Shown here: piece after piece, positions 1 through 6,567 of the stretch
Numbering within the stretch: the stretch's first letter is position 1
Layout of the letters: each line of letters opens with the position of its first letter
Origin: an uncultured Bacteroidales bacterium
Lineage (GTDB): Bacteria; Bacteroidota; Bacteroidia; Bacteroidales; UBA932
Length of the DNA: 6,567 bases
NCBI GenBank assembly: GCA_946545765.1
Contig: CAMNNS010000083.1
Span: 1-6,567 of the forward strand
Reading direction: 5' to 3'
Translations under genes and position numbers: made by a program
Notes under the pieces: model-generated
The model's database searches: none
What the model saw: the letters and a program-made list of their open reading frames with translations, nothing else
Told to the model about the DNA's origin: nothing

Positions 1-205
1 TCATAACATTTTAGTATTCAAATTTAATACTTCACAAATATAATAATAATTTGAATTTACTTTTGATAGTTTTTTAATAATTCCCGATTATCAAGCTATT
101 ATAGCAGTATCAATTTGTAATACAAAAGAGAAAATTTAATATTCTTTTGAAAATTTTGCTAACGATGAGGCACCTTTATAAATTTTAGATTATTTTTGTT
201 ATACT
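1..205. other. AT-rich intergenic leader upstream of rlmN
   Basis: I find no gene here. The stretch is very AT-rich and leads into rlmN, whose ATG has no Shine-Dalgarno before it. Three octamers match the Bacteroidetes sigma-ABfr -7 consensus TAnnTTTG: TACTTTTG at 58-65 and TATTTTTG at 191-198 on the plus strand, and TATATTTG on the minus strand at 42-35. None has a TTTG at the expected distance upstream, so each is only a candidate. The 191-198 box would make the rlmN mRNA almost leaderless. The minus-strand box would suit a divergent gene whose ATG would be the bases at 4-2, but nothing of such a gene is visible. There is also a 9-bp inverted repeat (16-24 with 48-56) and a small palindrome at 95-105. 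Both are AT-rich and may be chance. Confidence 0.35.
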
Positions 206-1231
206 ATGGCAAAACAAAATTTATTAGGGAAGAATTTAGCAGAGCTTCAAGAAATTTGTTCACTTGAAGGGTTGTCTCGTTTTGCACCAAAACAAATAGC
301 TGATTGGCTGTATGTTAAGAGAGTGAGAAGTATAGATGATATGACTAATATCTCTAAAAGTCATCGATCTATTCTCTCTCAAAAATATGATATTGTTTAT
401 CTCCCGATAGAAAAGGTTGCAAAATCTTCTGATGGGACTAAAAAATATCTATTCCCTGTCCACACTAACTCTTGTGTAGAAACAGTGATGATTCCCGATG
501 ATGATAGATCTACAATATGTGTCTCATCTCAAGCAGGGTGCAGAATGGGTTGTAAATTTTGTATGACAGGCAGACAAGGATTTAAAGGTAATTTGGATAG
601 TGGAGAAATTATCTCTCAATTCCTCTCTATAGATGAGTCTGATATTTTAACAAATGCTGTTTTTATGGGGATGGGTGAACCGTTAGACAATATAGAGAAT
701 GTTTTTAAGGCGATAGAAATTTTAACTTCTGAATGGGGTTTTGCATGGAGTCCTAAGAGGATAACAGTCAGCACAATAGGAGTCAATGTTAAAAAACTTT
801 TAGATTTTACAAAAGTTCATTTAGCAGTTAGTATGCATAACCCATTCCCACAAGAGAGGTTAGAAATGATGCCTTGCGAACATTCTAATCCATTAGACCA
901 AACAATTAAACTTATTAAGAAATATGATTTCAAAGGGCAGAGAAGGGTTAGTTTTGAGTATATTATGTTTGACGGATTAAATGACACGAAAAGGCACGCC
1001 GATGCTATAGTGCAGAAACTAAAAGGTTTAGAGTGTAGGGTAAATTTAATACGGTTTCACGATATAAAGGATACAAAGTTCAAATCTTCTCCAGAGTTTG
1101 TAATTGAGAAGTTTAGAGAGAGGCTAAATAATGCAGGTATAACTACTACAATCCGTGCCTCTAAAGGTGAAGATATTTCTGCAGCTTGTGGAATGTTAAG
1201 TGGAAAAATAAATAAAGAATTAAATATATGA
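206..1231 (+). CDS. rlmN: 23S rRNA (adenine2503-C2)-methyltransferase RlmN
   Basis: This cytoplasmic radical-SAM enzyme methylates C2 of A2503 in the 23S rRNA peptidyl-transferase centre and, in well-studied species, A37 of some tRNAs, which supports translational accuracy. The 341-residue length is normal. An N-terminal accessory domain (about 1-85) precedes the radical-SAM core. The CX3CX2C cluster motif is C112, C116 and C119. C105 lies in CVSSQAGC and matches E. coli C118. E92 matches E. coli E105. GMGEP at 155-159 is the SAM-binding GGEP-type motif. C328 in SAACGM matches the methyl-carrying E. coli C355. All residues needed for the two-cysteine ping-pong mechanism are therefore present. 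The start ATG has no Shine-Dalgarno, as is usual in Bacteroidetes. The stop TGA overlaps the next start (ATGA). The paralogue Cfr (C8 methylation, antibiotic resistance) shares these motifs, but the overall sequence looks like the housekeeping Bacteroidetes RlmN. Confidence 0.96.
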   Translation: MAKQNLLGKNLAELQEICSLEGLSRFAPKQIADWLYVKRVRSIDDMTNISKSHRSILSQKYDIVYLPIEKVAKSSDGTKKYLFPVHTNSCVETVMIPDDDRSTICVSSQAGCRMGCKFCMTGRQGFKGNLDSGEIISQFLSIDESDILTNAVFMGMGEPLDNIENVFKAIEILTSEWGFAWSPKRITVSTIGVNVKKLLDFTKVHLAVSMHNPFPQERLEMMPCEHSNPLDQTIKLIKKYDFKGQRRVSFEYIMFDGLNDTKRHADAIVQKLKGLECRVNLIRFHDIKDTKFKSSPEFVIEKFRERLNNAGITTTIRASKGEDISAACGMLSGKINKELNI

Positions 1232-3513
1232 GAAAGATTTTATTTCTGTTGCCATTATTAACTGCAATACTATCGGGACAAATAGCTTATTCTCAAGTTA
1301 GTAAAGGGACACAGCAAAAAGATGTTAAAGTTGCTTTAGTATTATGCGGAGGGGGTGCAAAAGGGGTTGCCCATATAGGTGCATTAAAAAAAATAGAAGA
1401 AGTTGGTATTAGACCCGATCTTATAGTGGGTACTTCAATGGGGGCACTTGTTGGAGGGATGTATGCTATGGGTTACTCTGCAAATCAGTTAGATTCTATA
1501 GTTAGTAATTCAGATTGGAATTATCTTTTATCAGATGAAATAAAACGCTCTTATGTGAGTTTTTCAAAAAAGAAATTAGATGATGTCTATCTAATAAATC
1601 TCCCTTTTTATAACCTTAGGTCTAAAGGACAATCGTTAGAAGATATTAGTTTTCTAAAAACTTTACCTGCAGGATATGTGAGTGGAAATAATGTTCTTAA
1701 CCTTCTTAATGGCTTAGCAATAGGGTATCAAGACTCATTGAATTTTAAAGATTTGCCAATAAGTTTTGCTTGTATCGCGACAGATTTATCTACAGGAGAA
1801 GAGGTTGTTTTAGATAGAGGTTCTCTCCCTTTAGCATTGCGTGCAAGTATGGCAATCCCAGGTTTTTTTGCCCCTGTGGAGATAGATGGTAAAGTTTTAG
1901 TTGATGGTGGAGTAGTAAACAATTTTCCTGTAGATATAGCAAGAAAAATGGGGGCGAATGTGATAATAGGAATAGATGTTCAGAATGATTTATCATCTCC
2001 CGAAAATTTAAAATCTATAGATGCAGTTTTGCTACAACTTGTTGGACTTTTGGGAAATGAAAAATTTTTAGAAAATAAACGAGATATAGATATTTATATA
2101 AAGCCGGATGTTTCTGAATTTGGGACTTTGAGTTTTAATCCCGATGCGGTAGCTACTTTAATGACAAATGGCTACGAAGCAGCACAAGAAGTTGAAACAG
2201 AACTTGTAACTTTAAAAAATATAATTAGTAAATCTAATCGCGATAATATAGATGGAGACAATAATAAGGCTAAAGAAATTTATAAATCTTCATTTAAAGT
2301 AGGCATAATAGAGACAGAAGGGGTTGATGATTGGGATAAAAAATGGTTATTAAACTTAGCAGGTCTTAAAGACAGTTCTGTAATTACTGGTTCTCAAATA
2401 AATAGAGCAATATCTATTTTTAATGGGACTAAGGCTTTCTCTAATGTAACATATAAATTGAGTTTGTTAAACGACGGGAAGAATGATGATACTTATAAGC
2501 TATTATTCTCTTTTACTCAAGGTCCTACAAATGTATTAAGTTTGGGAGCGAGGTATGATTCGGAGGAGGCAGCAGCTTTATTACTCCATCTTGGAGTGCA
2601 TCAATACGATTTTCATGGCTCTAAATTAGATTTTACAACAAGGTTAAGTTATAGCCCTTATATAAAACTCTCTTATTCATATTTATTTAGAAAATTCCCA
2701 AGATTTGATATTGAATATGAATTCTCTAAAAGAGATGTGAACATTTATAGTAATAAGAATTCAAGAAATAACTTAGAGTATATATATAATGCTGTAGATG
2801 TTGGATTTGCAAATATTAAGTATGTGAGATATTTTGACATTAAAATGGGTGCAAAGTTCCAGAACTACAATTTTACAAGGATCTTAACCAGTATATTTGA
2901 TTATTCTGCACGACCCTTAAAAGCTAAGAATTATTTATCTACTTATATAGAGGGATTTATGGATACAAGAGATAATAAGACATTCCCCTCTTCTGGTAGT
3001 TACTTAGAAGCTAAGGCTGCTTGGTATTTTCATGCGTTTCATCCTAATTTTAAGAATATTATTGAAGCTCAGATAAATTTTGAAAGTGCTTTACACCTTG
3101 GTAATAATTTTGTTTTGTTACCTCAAATATATAGCAGGACGGCCTTTAGGAATCCCGAGGAGGCACCACTAAGGAATTTTATAGGAGGTTCACATGCAGG
3201 GAGATATATTGCTCATCAAATGCCTTTTATTGGTATCAACTATGCAAATCTATTTGATAATTCAGTCACTATTTTGAGAGGTGATATAAGGAAAAAGATA
3301 GGCAAGAATCATTATATATACGCAATTGCAAATTATTTAAGGCATTCCGAGCATTTTCATGAAATATTTAATAAAAATGCTGGTGGCTACTGGGGTTTTG
3401 GGGCTCAATATTCGTTTGATTCTCCGTTAGGTCCTATATCGTTCAATGTGCATTGGAGTGATTATAATAAAAATAAGGTTGGGGCATATTTGTCGTTAGG
3501 TTATTTCTTTTAG
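1228..3513 (+). CDS. Patatin-like phospholipase with POTRA and outer-membrane beta-barrel (type Vd autotransporter-like)
   Basis: A 761-residue outer-membrane protein with the architecture of PlpD/FplA-type (type Vd) patatin autotransporters. Residues 1 to about 22 form a signal peptide (MRK, hydrophobic core, likely cut at AYS/Q). The patatin domain (about 34-330) has the oxyanion loop GGGAKG at 41-46, the nucleophile elbow GTSMG at 68-72 (Ser70) and the catalytic Asp226 in DGG, so an active Ser-Asp lipid acyl hydrolase is expected. A hydrophilic linker (about 335-352) leads to one POTRA-like domain (about 355-430). A C-terminal barrel of alternating Tyr/Phe-rich strands (about 435-761) ends in YFF, the aromatic terminus that BAM recognises. 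GGSHAGRY at 653-660 may correspond to the Omp85 loop-6 motif. The start overlaps the rlmN stop as ATGA with no Shine-Dalgarno, suggesting translational coupling. Whether the patatin domain is surface-exposed, released or periplasmic, and its substrate, cannot be read from sequence. Confidence 0.92.
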   Translation: MRKILFLLPLLTAILSGQIAYSQVSKGTQQKDVKVALVLCGGGAKGVAHIGALKKIEEVGIRPDLIVGTSMGALVGGMYAMGYSANQLDSIVSNSDWNYLLSDEIKRSYVSFSKKKLDDVYLINLPFYNLRSKGQSLEDISFLKTLPAGYVSGNNVLNLLNGLAIGYQDSLNFKDLPISFACIATDLSTGEEVVLDRGSLPLALRASMAIPGFFAPVEIDGKVLVDGGVVNNFPVDIARKMGANVIIGIDVQNDLSSPENLKSIDAVLLQLVGLLGNEKFLENKRDIDIYIKPDVSEFGTLSFNPDAVATLMTNGYEAAQEVETELVTLKNIISKSNRDNIDGDNNKAKEIYKSSFKVGIIETEGVDDWDKKWLLNLAGLKDSSVITGSQINRAISIFNGTKAFSNVTYKLSLLNDGKNDDTYKLLFSFTQGPTNVLSLGARYDSEEAAALLLHLGVHQYDFHGSKLDFTTRLSYSPYIKLSYSYLFRKFPRFDIEYEFSKRDVNIYSNKNSRNNLEYIYNAVDVGFANIKYVRYFDIKMGAKFQNYNFTRILTSIFDYSARPLKAKNYLSTYIEGFMDTRDNKTFPSSGSYLEAKAAWYFHAFHPNFKNIIEAQINFESALHLGNNFVLLPQIYSRTAFRNPEEAPLRNFIGGSHAGRYIAHQMPFIGINYANLFDNSVTILRGDIRKKIGKNHYIYAIANYLRHSEHFHEIFNKNAGGYWGFGAQYSFDSPLGPISFNVHWSDYNKNKVGAYLSLGYFF

Positions 3514-3547
3514 TTAAGTAAATAGATTTATCTCTTTAAGTTATAAA

Positions 3548-4198
3548 ATGGATGAGCGAGTTGCCTATTTAAAATTAGCTGCCGAGTGTTCAGTGCAGGA
3601 GATTTCCTCTTTTCAGGCAAAGGAAAAGTTGAGGAGGTGGTTGAAGCTCAGCGATGAAAATTTATCTAAAGCTGATAAGATTCTCTCAAAGCTTATCGCT
3701 GAATCTTATATAAATGACAACCGTTTTTTAGAGGCATTTATAAATGACAAATTAAAATTCTCTTTATGGGGACCGCAAAAAATTGAGGAAAAATTGGTTT
3801 TAATTGGGTTTTCTAAAGAATTGGTACAAAACGAATTAGAGAAATGTAATAAATTGGTAGAAGAGGTTTTTACAACACTTGTAAATAAAAAAAGAGAGGA
3901 ATTAGAATCTAAGCGTTCTGTTTTGTTAAAGAATTTGGAGAAAAAATATAATCTAAAAACAGAAAAGATAAGGGGTTCTTTGGAGACTTTTAAAAAAAAG
4001 TTAGAATCTATCGGCGATAGAAATTCTGAAGAGTATAAAAAAATCTACAAAAAGTATTATTCAGAAAAACAGAAACTTATAAAATTGCAGATAGAATTAA
4101 AAAATAGTTCATACACTATTCAGATTAAAGAAAAAGGGAAAATATTGGCTTTTCTAAAGAGTAGAGGGTTTGCCGGTAAATATCTGACAGATATTTAA
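3548..4198 (+). CDS. recX: RecX family regulator of RecA, with a coiled-coil insertion
   Basis: RecX proteins bind in the groove of RecA filaments and generally inhibit or remodel them. The first two three-helix modules look normal. Module 1 includes AAECS and KEKLRRW (about 10-50). Module 2 includes the hallmark YINDNRFLEAFINDK (about 54-68) followed by WGPQKIEEKL (74-83). Module 3 begins at about 100 (NKLVEEVFTTLVNKKREELE) and is then interrupted by about 65 lysine-rich residues. It resumes at about 190 with KEKGKILAFLKSRGF, the conserved last helix. Bacteroidetes RecX is usually about 150-160 residues; this one is 216, and the excess matches the insertion. Only 8 residues follow RGF, so the C-terminus is slightly short. 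It lies 34 bases after the patatin stop with no terminator between, so it is probably co-transcribed. No Shine-Dalgarno precedes the ATG. recA is not in this window. The family call is firm; the effect of the insertion is unknown. Confidence 0.88.
   Translation: MDERVAYLKLAAECSVQEISSFQAKEKLRRWLKLSDENLSKADKILSKLIAESYINDNRFLEAFINDKLKFSLWGPQKIEEKLVLIGFSKELVQNELEKCNKLVEEVFTTLVNKKREELESKRSVLLKNLEKKYNLKTEKIRGSLETFKKKLESIGDRNSEEYKKIYKKYYSEKQKLIKLQIELKNSSYTIQIKEKGKILAFLKSRGFAGKYLTDI
3908..4102 (+). other. Predicted helical-hairpin (coiled-coil) insertion inside RecX module 3
   Basis: These bases encode RecX residues of about 121-185, for which I know no counterpart in typical RecX. The segment is rich in Lys, Glu, Leu and Tyr and has no Pro. 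Hydrophobic residues repeat in a 3-4 pattern: L127, L130, Y134, I141, L145, F148, L152, I155 in a first helix with one stutter, and Y163, Y167, Y170, L177, L184 in a second. They are separated by a polar turn, GDRNS, at 156-160. This suggests an antiparallel two-helix arm. The insertion is in frame and the conserved RecX sequence resumes after it. The boundaries are judged by eye from remembered Bacteroidetes RecX sequences and could shift by about 5 residues. The DNA contains long A runs, including eight at 3992-3999. Confidence 0.6.
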
Positions 4199-4230
4199 AA
4201 AAAGGGACAAAATTTATTTGTCCCTTTTTT
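4198..4230. terminator. Bidirectional rho-independent terminator between recX and fumarase
   Basis: A perfect 14-bp stem pairs 4198-4211 with 4217-4230 around a 5-base ATTTA loop (4212-4216). The core is GGGACAAA against TTTGTCCC, flanked by six A's on the left and six T's on the right. Read on the plus strand it gives a hairpin plus a U-tract that ends recX; the recX stop TAA overlaps its first base. Read on the minus strand the A run becomes a U-tract that ends the fumarase, whose stop lies 18 bases before it. The symmetry suits two converging transcription units. Confidence 0.9.
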
Positions 4231-4248
4231 GCAGATTTTAAAGTATAT

Positions 4249-5865
4249 CTATTGCACATATTTCTTAAAGAAATCGTTTCCTTTATCATCTACCAATATA
4301 AATGCAGGGAAGTCTGTAACCTCTATTTTCCAGATAGCTTCCATACCCAATTCAGGATACTCTATGCACTCAACCTTTTTAATATTATTTTGTGCAAGGA
4401 TTGCTGCAGGACCTCCAATACTACCCAAGTAGAAACCACCATGTTTTTTACATGCATCTGTAACTTGCTGGCTTCTATTGCCTTTAGCAAGCATAATCAT
4501 ACTTGCACCGTGGCTTTGGAAAAGATCTACATAAGGATCCATTCTTGCGGCAGTAGTAGGGCCGAATGAACCACTTGGCATACCTTGAGGAGTTTTTGCC
4601 GGTCCAGCGTAAAAAACAGGGTGGTCTTTAAAATACTGCGGCAAACCCTCTCCGCTATCAAGCCTTTCTTTTAGTTTAGCATGGGCAATATCACGAGCCA
4701 CTATAATAGTTCCATTTAGACTTAACCTTGTAGAGACAGGATATTGAGTTAAAATTTTAAGAACATCTTTAATTGGTTGATTTAAATCTATTTTAACAGC
4801 ATCTCCTTCTCCTGCAGCACGGAGTTCTTCTGGAATAAGACGGGTAGGATTGTCATCTAACTTTTCTATCCAGATACCATCTTTATTGATTTTTGCTTTT
4901 ATGTTTCGGTCTGCTGAACAACTTACCCCTAATCCAATAGGGCAACTTGCTCCATGACGAGGAAGTCTGATGATTCTTATATCGTGAGCAAAATATTTTC
5001 CTCCAAATTGAGCCCCAAGCCCTATTTTGTAAGCCTCTTGAAGCACTTGATTCTCAAGTTCAACATCTCTAAAAGCTCTACCACTTTCGTCTCCACAAGT
5101 AGGGAGAGAATCGTAATAATGAGTAGAAGCGAGCTTAACTGTTAATAAGTTTTTTTCTGCAGATGTTCCACCAATTACAAATGCAATGTGATATGGTGGG
5201 CAAGCCGCAGTCCCAAGGCTTTTCATTTTCTCTACTAAGAAAGGGACAAGCGTATCGGGATTAAGGACAGCTTTTGTCATTTGATATAGATAACTTTTAT
5301 TAGCTGAGCCTCCGCCTTTTACAACGCATAAAAACTTATACTCCATCCCTTCTCCCGCCTCAATGTCAATTTGTGCGGGAAGATTACATTTTGTATTTAT
5401 CTCTTTGTACATTGTTAGAGGGGCATTTTGACTATATCGGAGATTCTCTTCTGTATAAGTTTTATAGACACCTTTAGAGAGAGCCTCTGCATCGTCATAT
5501 CCTGTCCAAACTTGTTGCCCTTTTTCTGCATGTATAATAGCTGTTCCAGTATCTTGACAGAAAGGGAGTTTCCCCTTTGCTGCAACCTCTGCATTGCGTA
5601 AAAATTGTAGAGCTACATATTTGTCGTTATCAGAAGCTTCTGGGTCTGATAAAATTTTAGCGACTTGCTCGTTATGAGCAGGTCTTAAAAGAAAATTAAC
5701 ATCTCTAAAGGCTACATTTGCAAGTTTAGAAAGCCCTTCTGCCTCTACTTTTAAAATCTGATGACCTTCAAAATTTCCTACACTTACATAATCTTTTGTA
5801 AGCAGATAATATTCAGTTGTATCTTTGCCAAGTTGAAACATTGGTGCATATTTGTAAGAATCCAT
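4249..5865 (-). CDS. fumA: Class I (iron-sulfur) fumarate hydratase, single-chain
   Basis: This cytoplasmic lyase reversibly hydrates fumarate to L-malate. In succinate-forming anaerobes it usually runs from malate to fumarate, supplying fumarate reductase. At 538 residues it is a full-length fused alpha-beta enzyme. Known Leishmania major class I fumarase positions map here with a constant offset of 30. The [4Fe-4S] ligands are C103 (CQDTGTA), C222 (ACPPYH) and C316 (GLGVSC). Active-site residues are D105, R143, G186, H304, R391, T437, R441 and K461. The alpha domain covers roughly 1-340 and the beta domain roughly 370-538 ([17 protein letters not shown]). The start ATG is fixed by a strong AAAGGAG nine bases upstream. 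The gene lies 69 bases downstream of prfB on the same strand and ends at TAG before the shared terminator. The cluster type is oxygen-sensitive, which fits an anaerobe. Tartrate dehydratase is homologous but normally two-subunit, so fumarase is preferred. The symbol follows E. coli usage. Confidence 0.95.
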   Translation of the reverse strand: MDSYKYAPMFQLGKDTTEYYLLTKDYVSVGNFEGHQILKVEAEGLSKLANVAFRDVNFLLRPAHNEQVAKILSDPEASDNDKYVALQFLRNAEVAAKGKLPFCQDTGTAIIHAEKGQQVWTGYDDAEALSKGVYKTYTEENLRYSQNAPLTMYKEINTKCNLPAQIDIEAGEGMEYKFLCVVKGGGSANKSYLYQMTKAVLNPDTLVPFLVEKMKSLGTAACPPYHIAFVIGGTSAEKNLLTVKLASTHYYDSLPTCGDESGRAFRDVELENQVLQEAYKIGLGAQFGGKYFAHDIRIIRLPRHGASCPIGLGVSCSADRNIKAKINKDGIWIEKLDDNPTRLIPEELRAAGEGDAVKIDLNQPIKDVLKILTQYPVSTRLSLNGTIIVARDIAHAKLKERLDSGEGLPQYFKDHPVFYAGPAKTPQGMPSGSFGPTTAARMDPYVDLFQSHGASMIMLAKGNRSQQVTDACKKHGGFYLGSIGGPAAILAQNNIKKVECIEYPELGMEAIWKIEVTDFPAFILVDDKGNDFFKKYVQ

Positions 5866-5874
5866 AATATATAT

Positions 5875-5882
5875 CTCCTTTT
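5875..5882 (-). promoter_or_regulatory. Strong Shine-Dalgarno of the fumarase gene
   Basis: Read on the minus strand, AAAAGGAG ends nine bases before the fumarase ATG (spacer ATATATATT, 5874-5866). AAAGGAG complements the CUCCUUU end of 16S rRNA over seven bases. It confirms the chosen start. The three plus-strand genes have no comparable site. The rest of the prfB-fumarase gap (5883-5934) is AT-rich, with no convincing promoter or hairpin. Confidence 0.7.
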
Positions 5883-5934
5883 GTTAGTTACTTTTTTATT
5901 TTTATATCTGTATAATATATCAAATTCTGTTAAT

Positions 5935-6567
5935 CTATTTTGTTTCTCCCATTAAAAAAGATTTCATGAAAGGGTTGAGGTCTCCGTCGAGAACACTTTG
6001 AGTATCTGAGGTTTCGTAGCCTGTGCGTAAGTCTTTTACCATTTTGTAAGGATGAAGTACATAGCTCCTGATTTGTGAACCCCATTCAATTTTTTTCTTC
6101 TGCCCCTCAAGTTCTGCCTGTTTCTCCTTTTTCTTTTGAAGCTCTAAATCATAAAGATGTGATTTAAGAATTCTAAGTGCATTCTGTTTGTTATCTAATT
6201 GGGAACGACTCTCTGTATTCTCTACAACTATACCTGTTGGTATATGTTTAACACGAACACCGGTCTCAACCTTGTTTACATTCTGCCCACCTGCCCCGGA
6301 GGAGCGGAATGTATCCCATTCTAAATCTGACGGATTTATAACTATCTCAATAGTTTCATCTACAAGAGGATACACAAACACAGAAGAGAAAGTAGTTTGC
6401 CTTTTTCCTTGCGCATTAAAAGGGGAGATTCTAACAAGTCTATGTACCCCATTTTCCCCTTTAAGGTATCCATAAGCGTAATCGCCTTCAATTTGCAAGG
6501 TTGCCGATTTTATTCCTGCCTCATCGCCATCAAGAATGCCGAGCCACGTGTTGACATCATCGCCCAC
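5935..6567 (-). CDS. prfB: Peptide chain release factor 2, C-terminal part (gene runs off the window)
   Basis: RF2 binds the ribosomal A site at UAA and UGA stops and triggers peptidyl-tRNA hydrolysis. The 210 residues seen correspond to E. coli RF2 from about residue 158 to the end, so roughly 157 N-terminal residues lie beyond the edge. The GTG at the very edge is an internal codon, not a start. The stop-reading tripeptide SPF is at visible residues 48-50 and the catalytic GGQ at 93-95; their 45-residue spacing equals that of E. coli (205-207, 250-252). Ser89 occupies the E. coli 246 position, where K-12 has the less active Thr. [11 protein letters not shown] and [18 protein letters not shown] are RF2-specific and exclude RF1. 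Any programmed frameshift at an early UGA, the usual prfB autoregulation, would be outside the window. The gene ends in TAG, a codon RF2 does not read. It is probably co-transcribed with the fumarase downstream. Confidence 0.95.
   Translation of the reverse strand: MGDDVNTWLGILDGDEAGIKSATLQIEGDYAYGYLKGENGVHRLVRISPFNAQGKRQTTFSSVFVYPLVDETIEIVINPSDLEWDTFRSSGAGGQNVNKVETGVRVKHIPTGIVVENTESRSQLDNKQNALRILKSHLYDLELQKKKEKQAELEGQKKKIEWGSQIRSYVLHPYKMVKDLRTGYETSDTQSVLDGDLNPFMKSFLMGETK

Noticed and set aside
206..1231. Cfr-type resistance methyltransferase instead of RlmN
   Set aside because: The catalytic motifs are shared, but the sequence style and unremarkable chromosomal neighbours fit housekeeping RlmN; no resistance or mobile context is seen.
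1728..1996. Two short minus-strand open frames inside the patatin gene
   Set aside because: They lie antisense to strongly conserved patatin codons (including DGG), resemble no family and have no supporting context; shadows of the real gene.
3511..3513. Recoded UAG (suppressor or alternative code), given several TAG stops
   Set aside because: The patatin ends exactly at its BAM-type terminal Phe, and the fumarase and RF2 end at normal family lengths, so TAG acts as a true stop here.
3514..3547. Terminator or promoter between the patatin gene and recX
   Set aside because: The 34 bases hold only a trivial AGAT/ATCT palindrome and no TAnnTTTG box; read as an intra-operon spacer.
4229..4569. 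Overlapping plus-strand open frames across the 3' end of the fumarase
   Set aside because: They are antisense to conserved fumarase beta-domain codons, and the first begins within the terminator; no family resemblance.
5883..5934. Possible sigma-ABfr promoter for the fumarase (TTTG followed by TATAAAAA)
   Set aside because: The second box does not match TAnnTTTG and the spacing is 16 instead of about 19, so the fit is too poor to call; co-transcription with prfB is the simpler reading.
5761..5955. Plus-strand open frame bridging the fumarase start and the prfB stop
   Set aside because: Low-complexity Ile/Leu/Phe/Tyr translation of AT-rich DNA covering the fumarase Shine-Dalgarno; no ribosome site and no family.
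6188..6475. Plus-strand open frame of 95 codons antisense to prfB
   Set aside because: It is opposite the conserved GGQ region of release factor 2; a shadow frame.

Overview
The window reads as chromosomal DNA from an AT-rich (about one third G+C) member of the Bacteroidetes, most likely an anaerobic Bacteroidales. This rests on three things: the close family resemblance of all five proteins to Bacteroidetes versions; the absence of Shine-Dalgarno sequences before the three plus-strand genes, which is usual in this phylum; and the pairing of an oxygen-sensitive class I fumarase with a Bacteroidetes-type outer-membrane patatin. The standard bacterial code applies: TGA, TAG and TAA are all used as real stops, and a release factor 2 gene is present.

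Layout. Positions 1-205 are an AT-rich intergenic leader with no gene. A plus-strand cluster follows: rlmN (206-1231, 23S rRNA A2503 methyltransferase), then a patatin-POTRA-beta-barrel protein overlapping it by 4 bases (1228-3513), then recX (3548-4198, RecA regulator) after a 34-base gap. A strong symmetric hairpin at 4198-4230 ends this cluster. Because both flanks are A/T runs, it can also end the converging minus-strand unit. The minus strand carries, in transcription order, the C-terminal part of prfB (6567-5935, release factor 2, cut by the window edge) and the complete class I fumarase (5865-4249).

The genes do not form one pathway. They cover ribosome fine-tuning (RlmN), translation termination (RF2), recombination control (RecX), outer-membrane lipid hydrolysis or display (patatin) and central carbon metabolism (fumarase). 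The rlmN-patatin overlap suggests translational coupling, not shared function.

I see no mobile element, CRISPR array, tRNA or rRNA, and no clear new multi-gene system. The points most worth a second look are a roughly 65-residue lysine-rich predicted coiled-coil hairpin inserted into the third module of RecX, with an A8 slippage tract inside it; a strong Shine-Dalgarno on the fumarase alone; and an over-represented TCCCGA word linked to a marked preference for the CCC proline codon before acidic residues.
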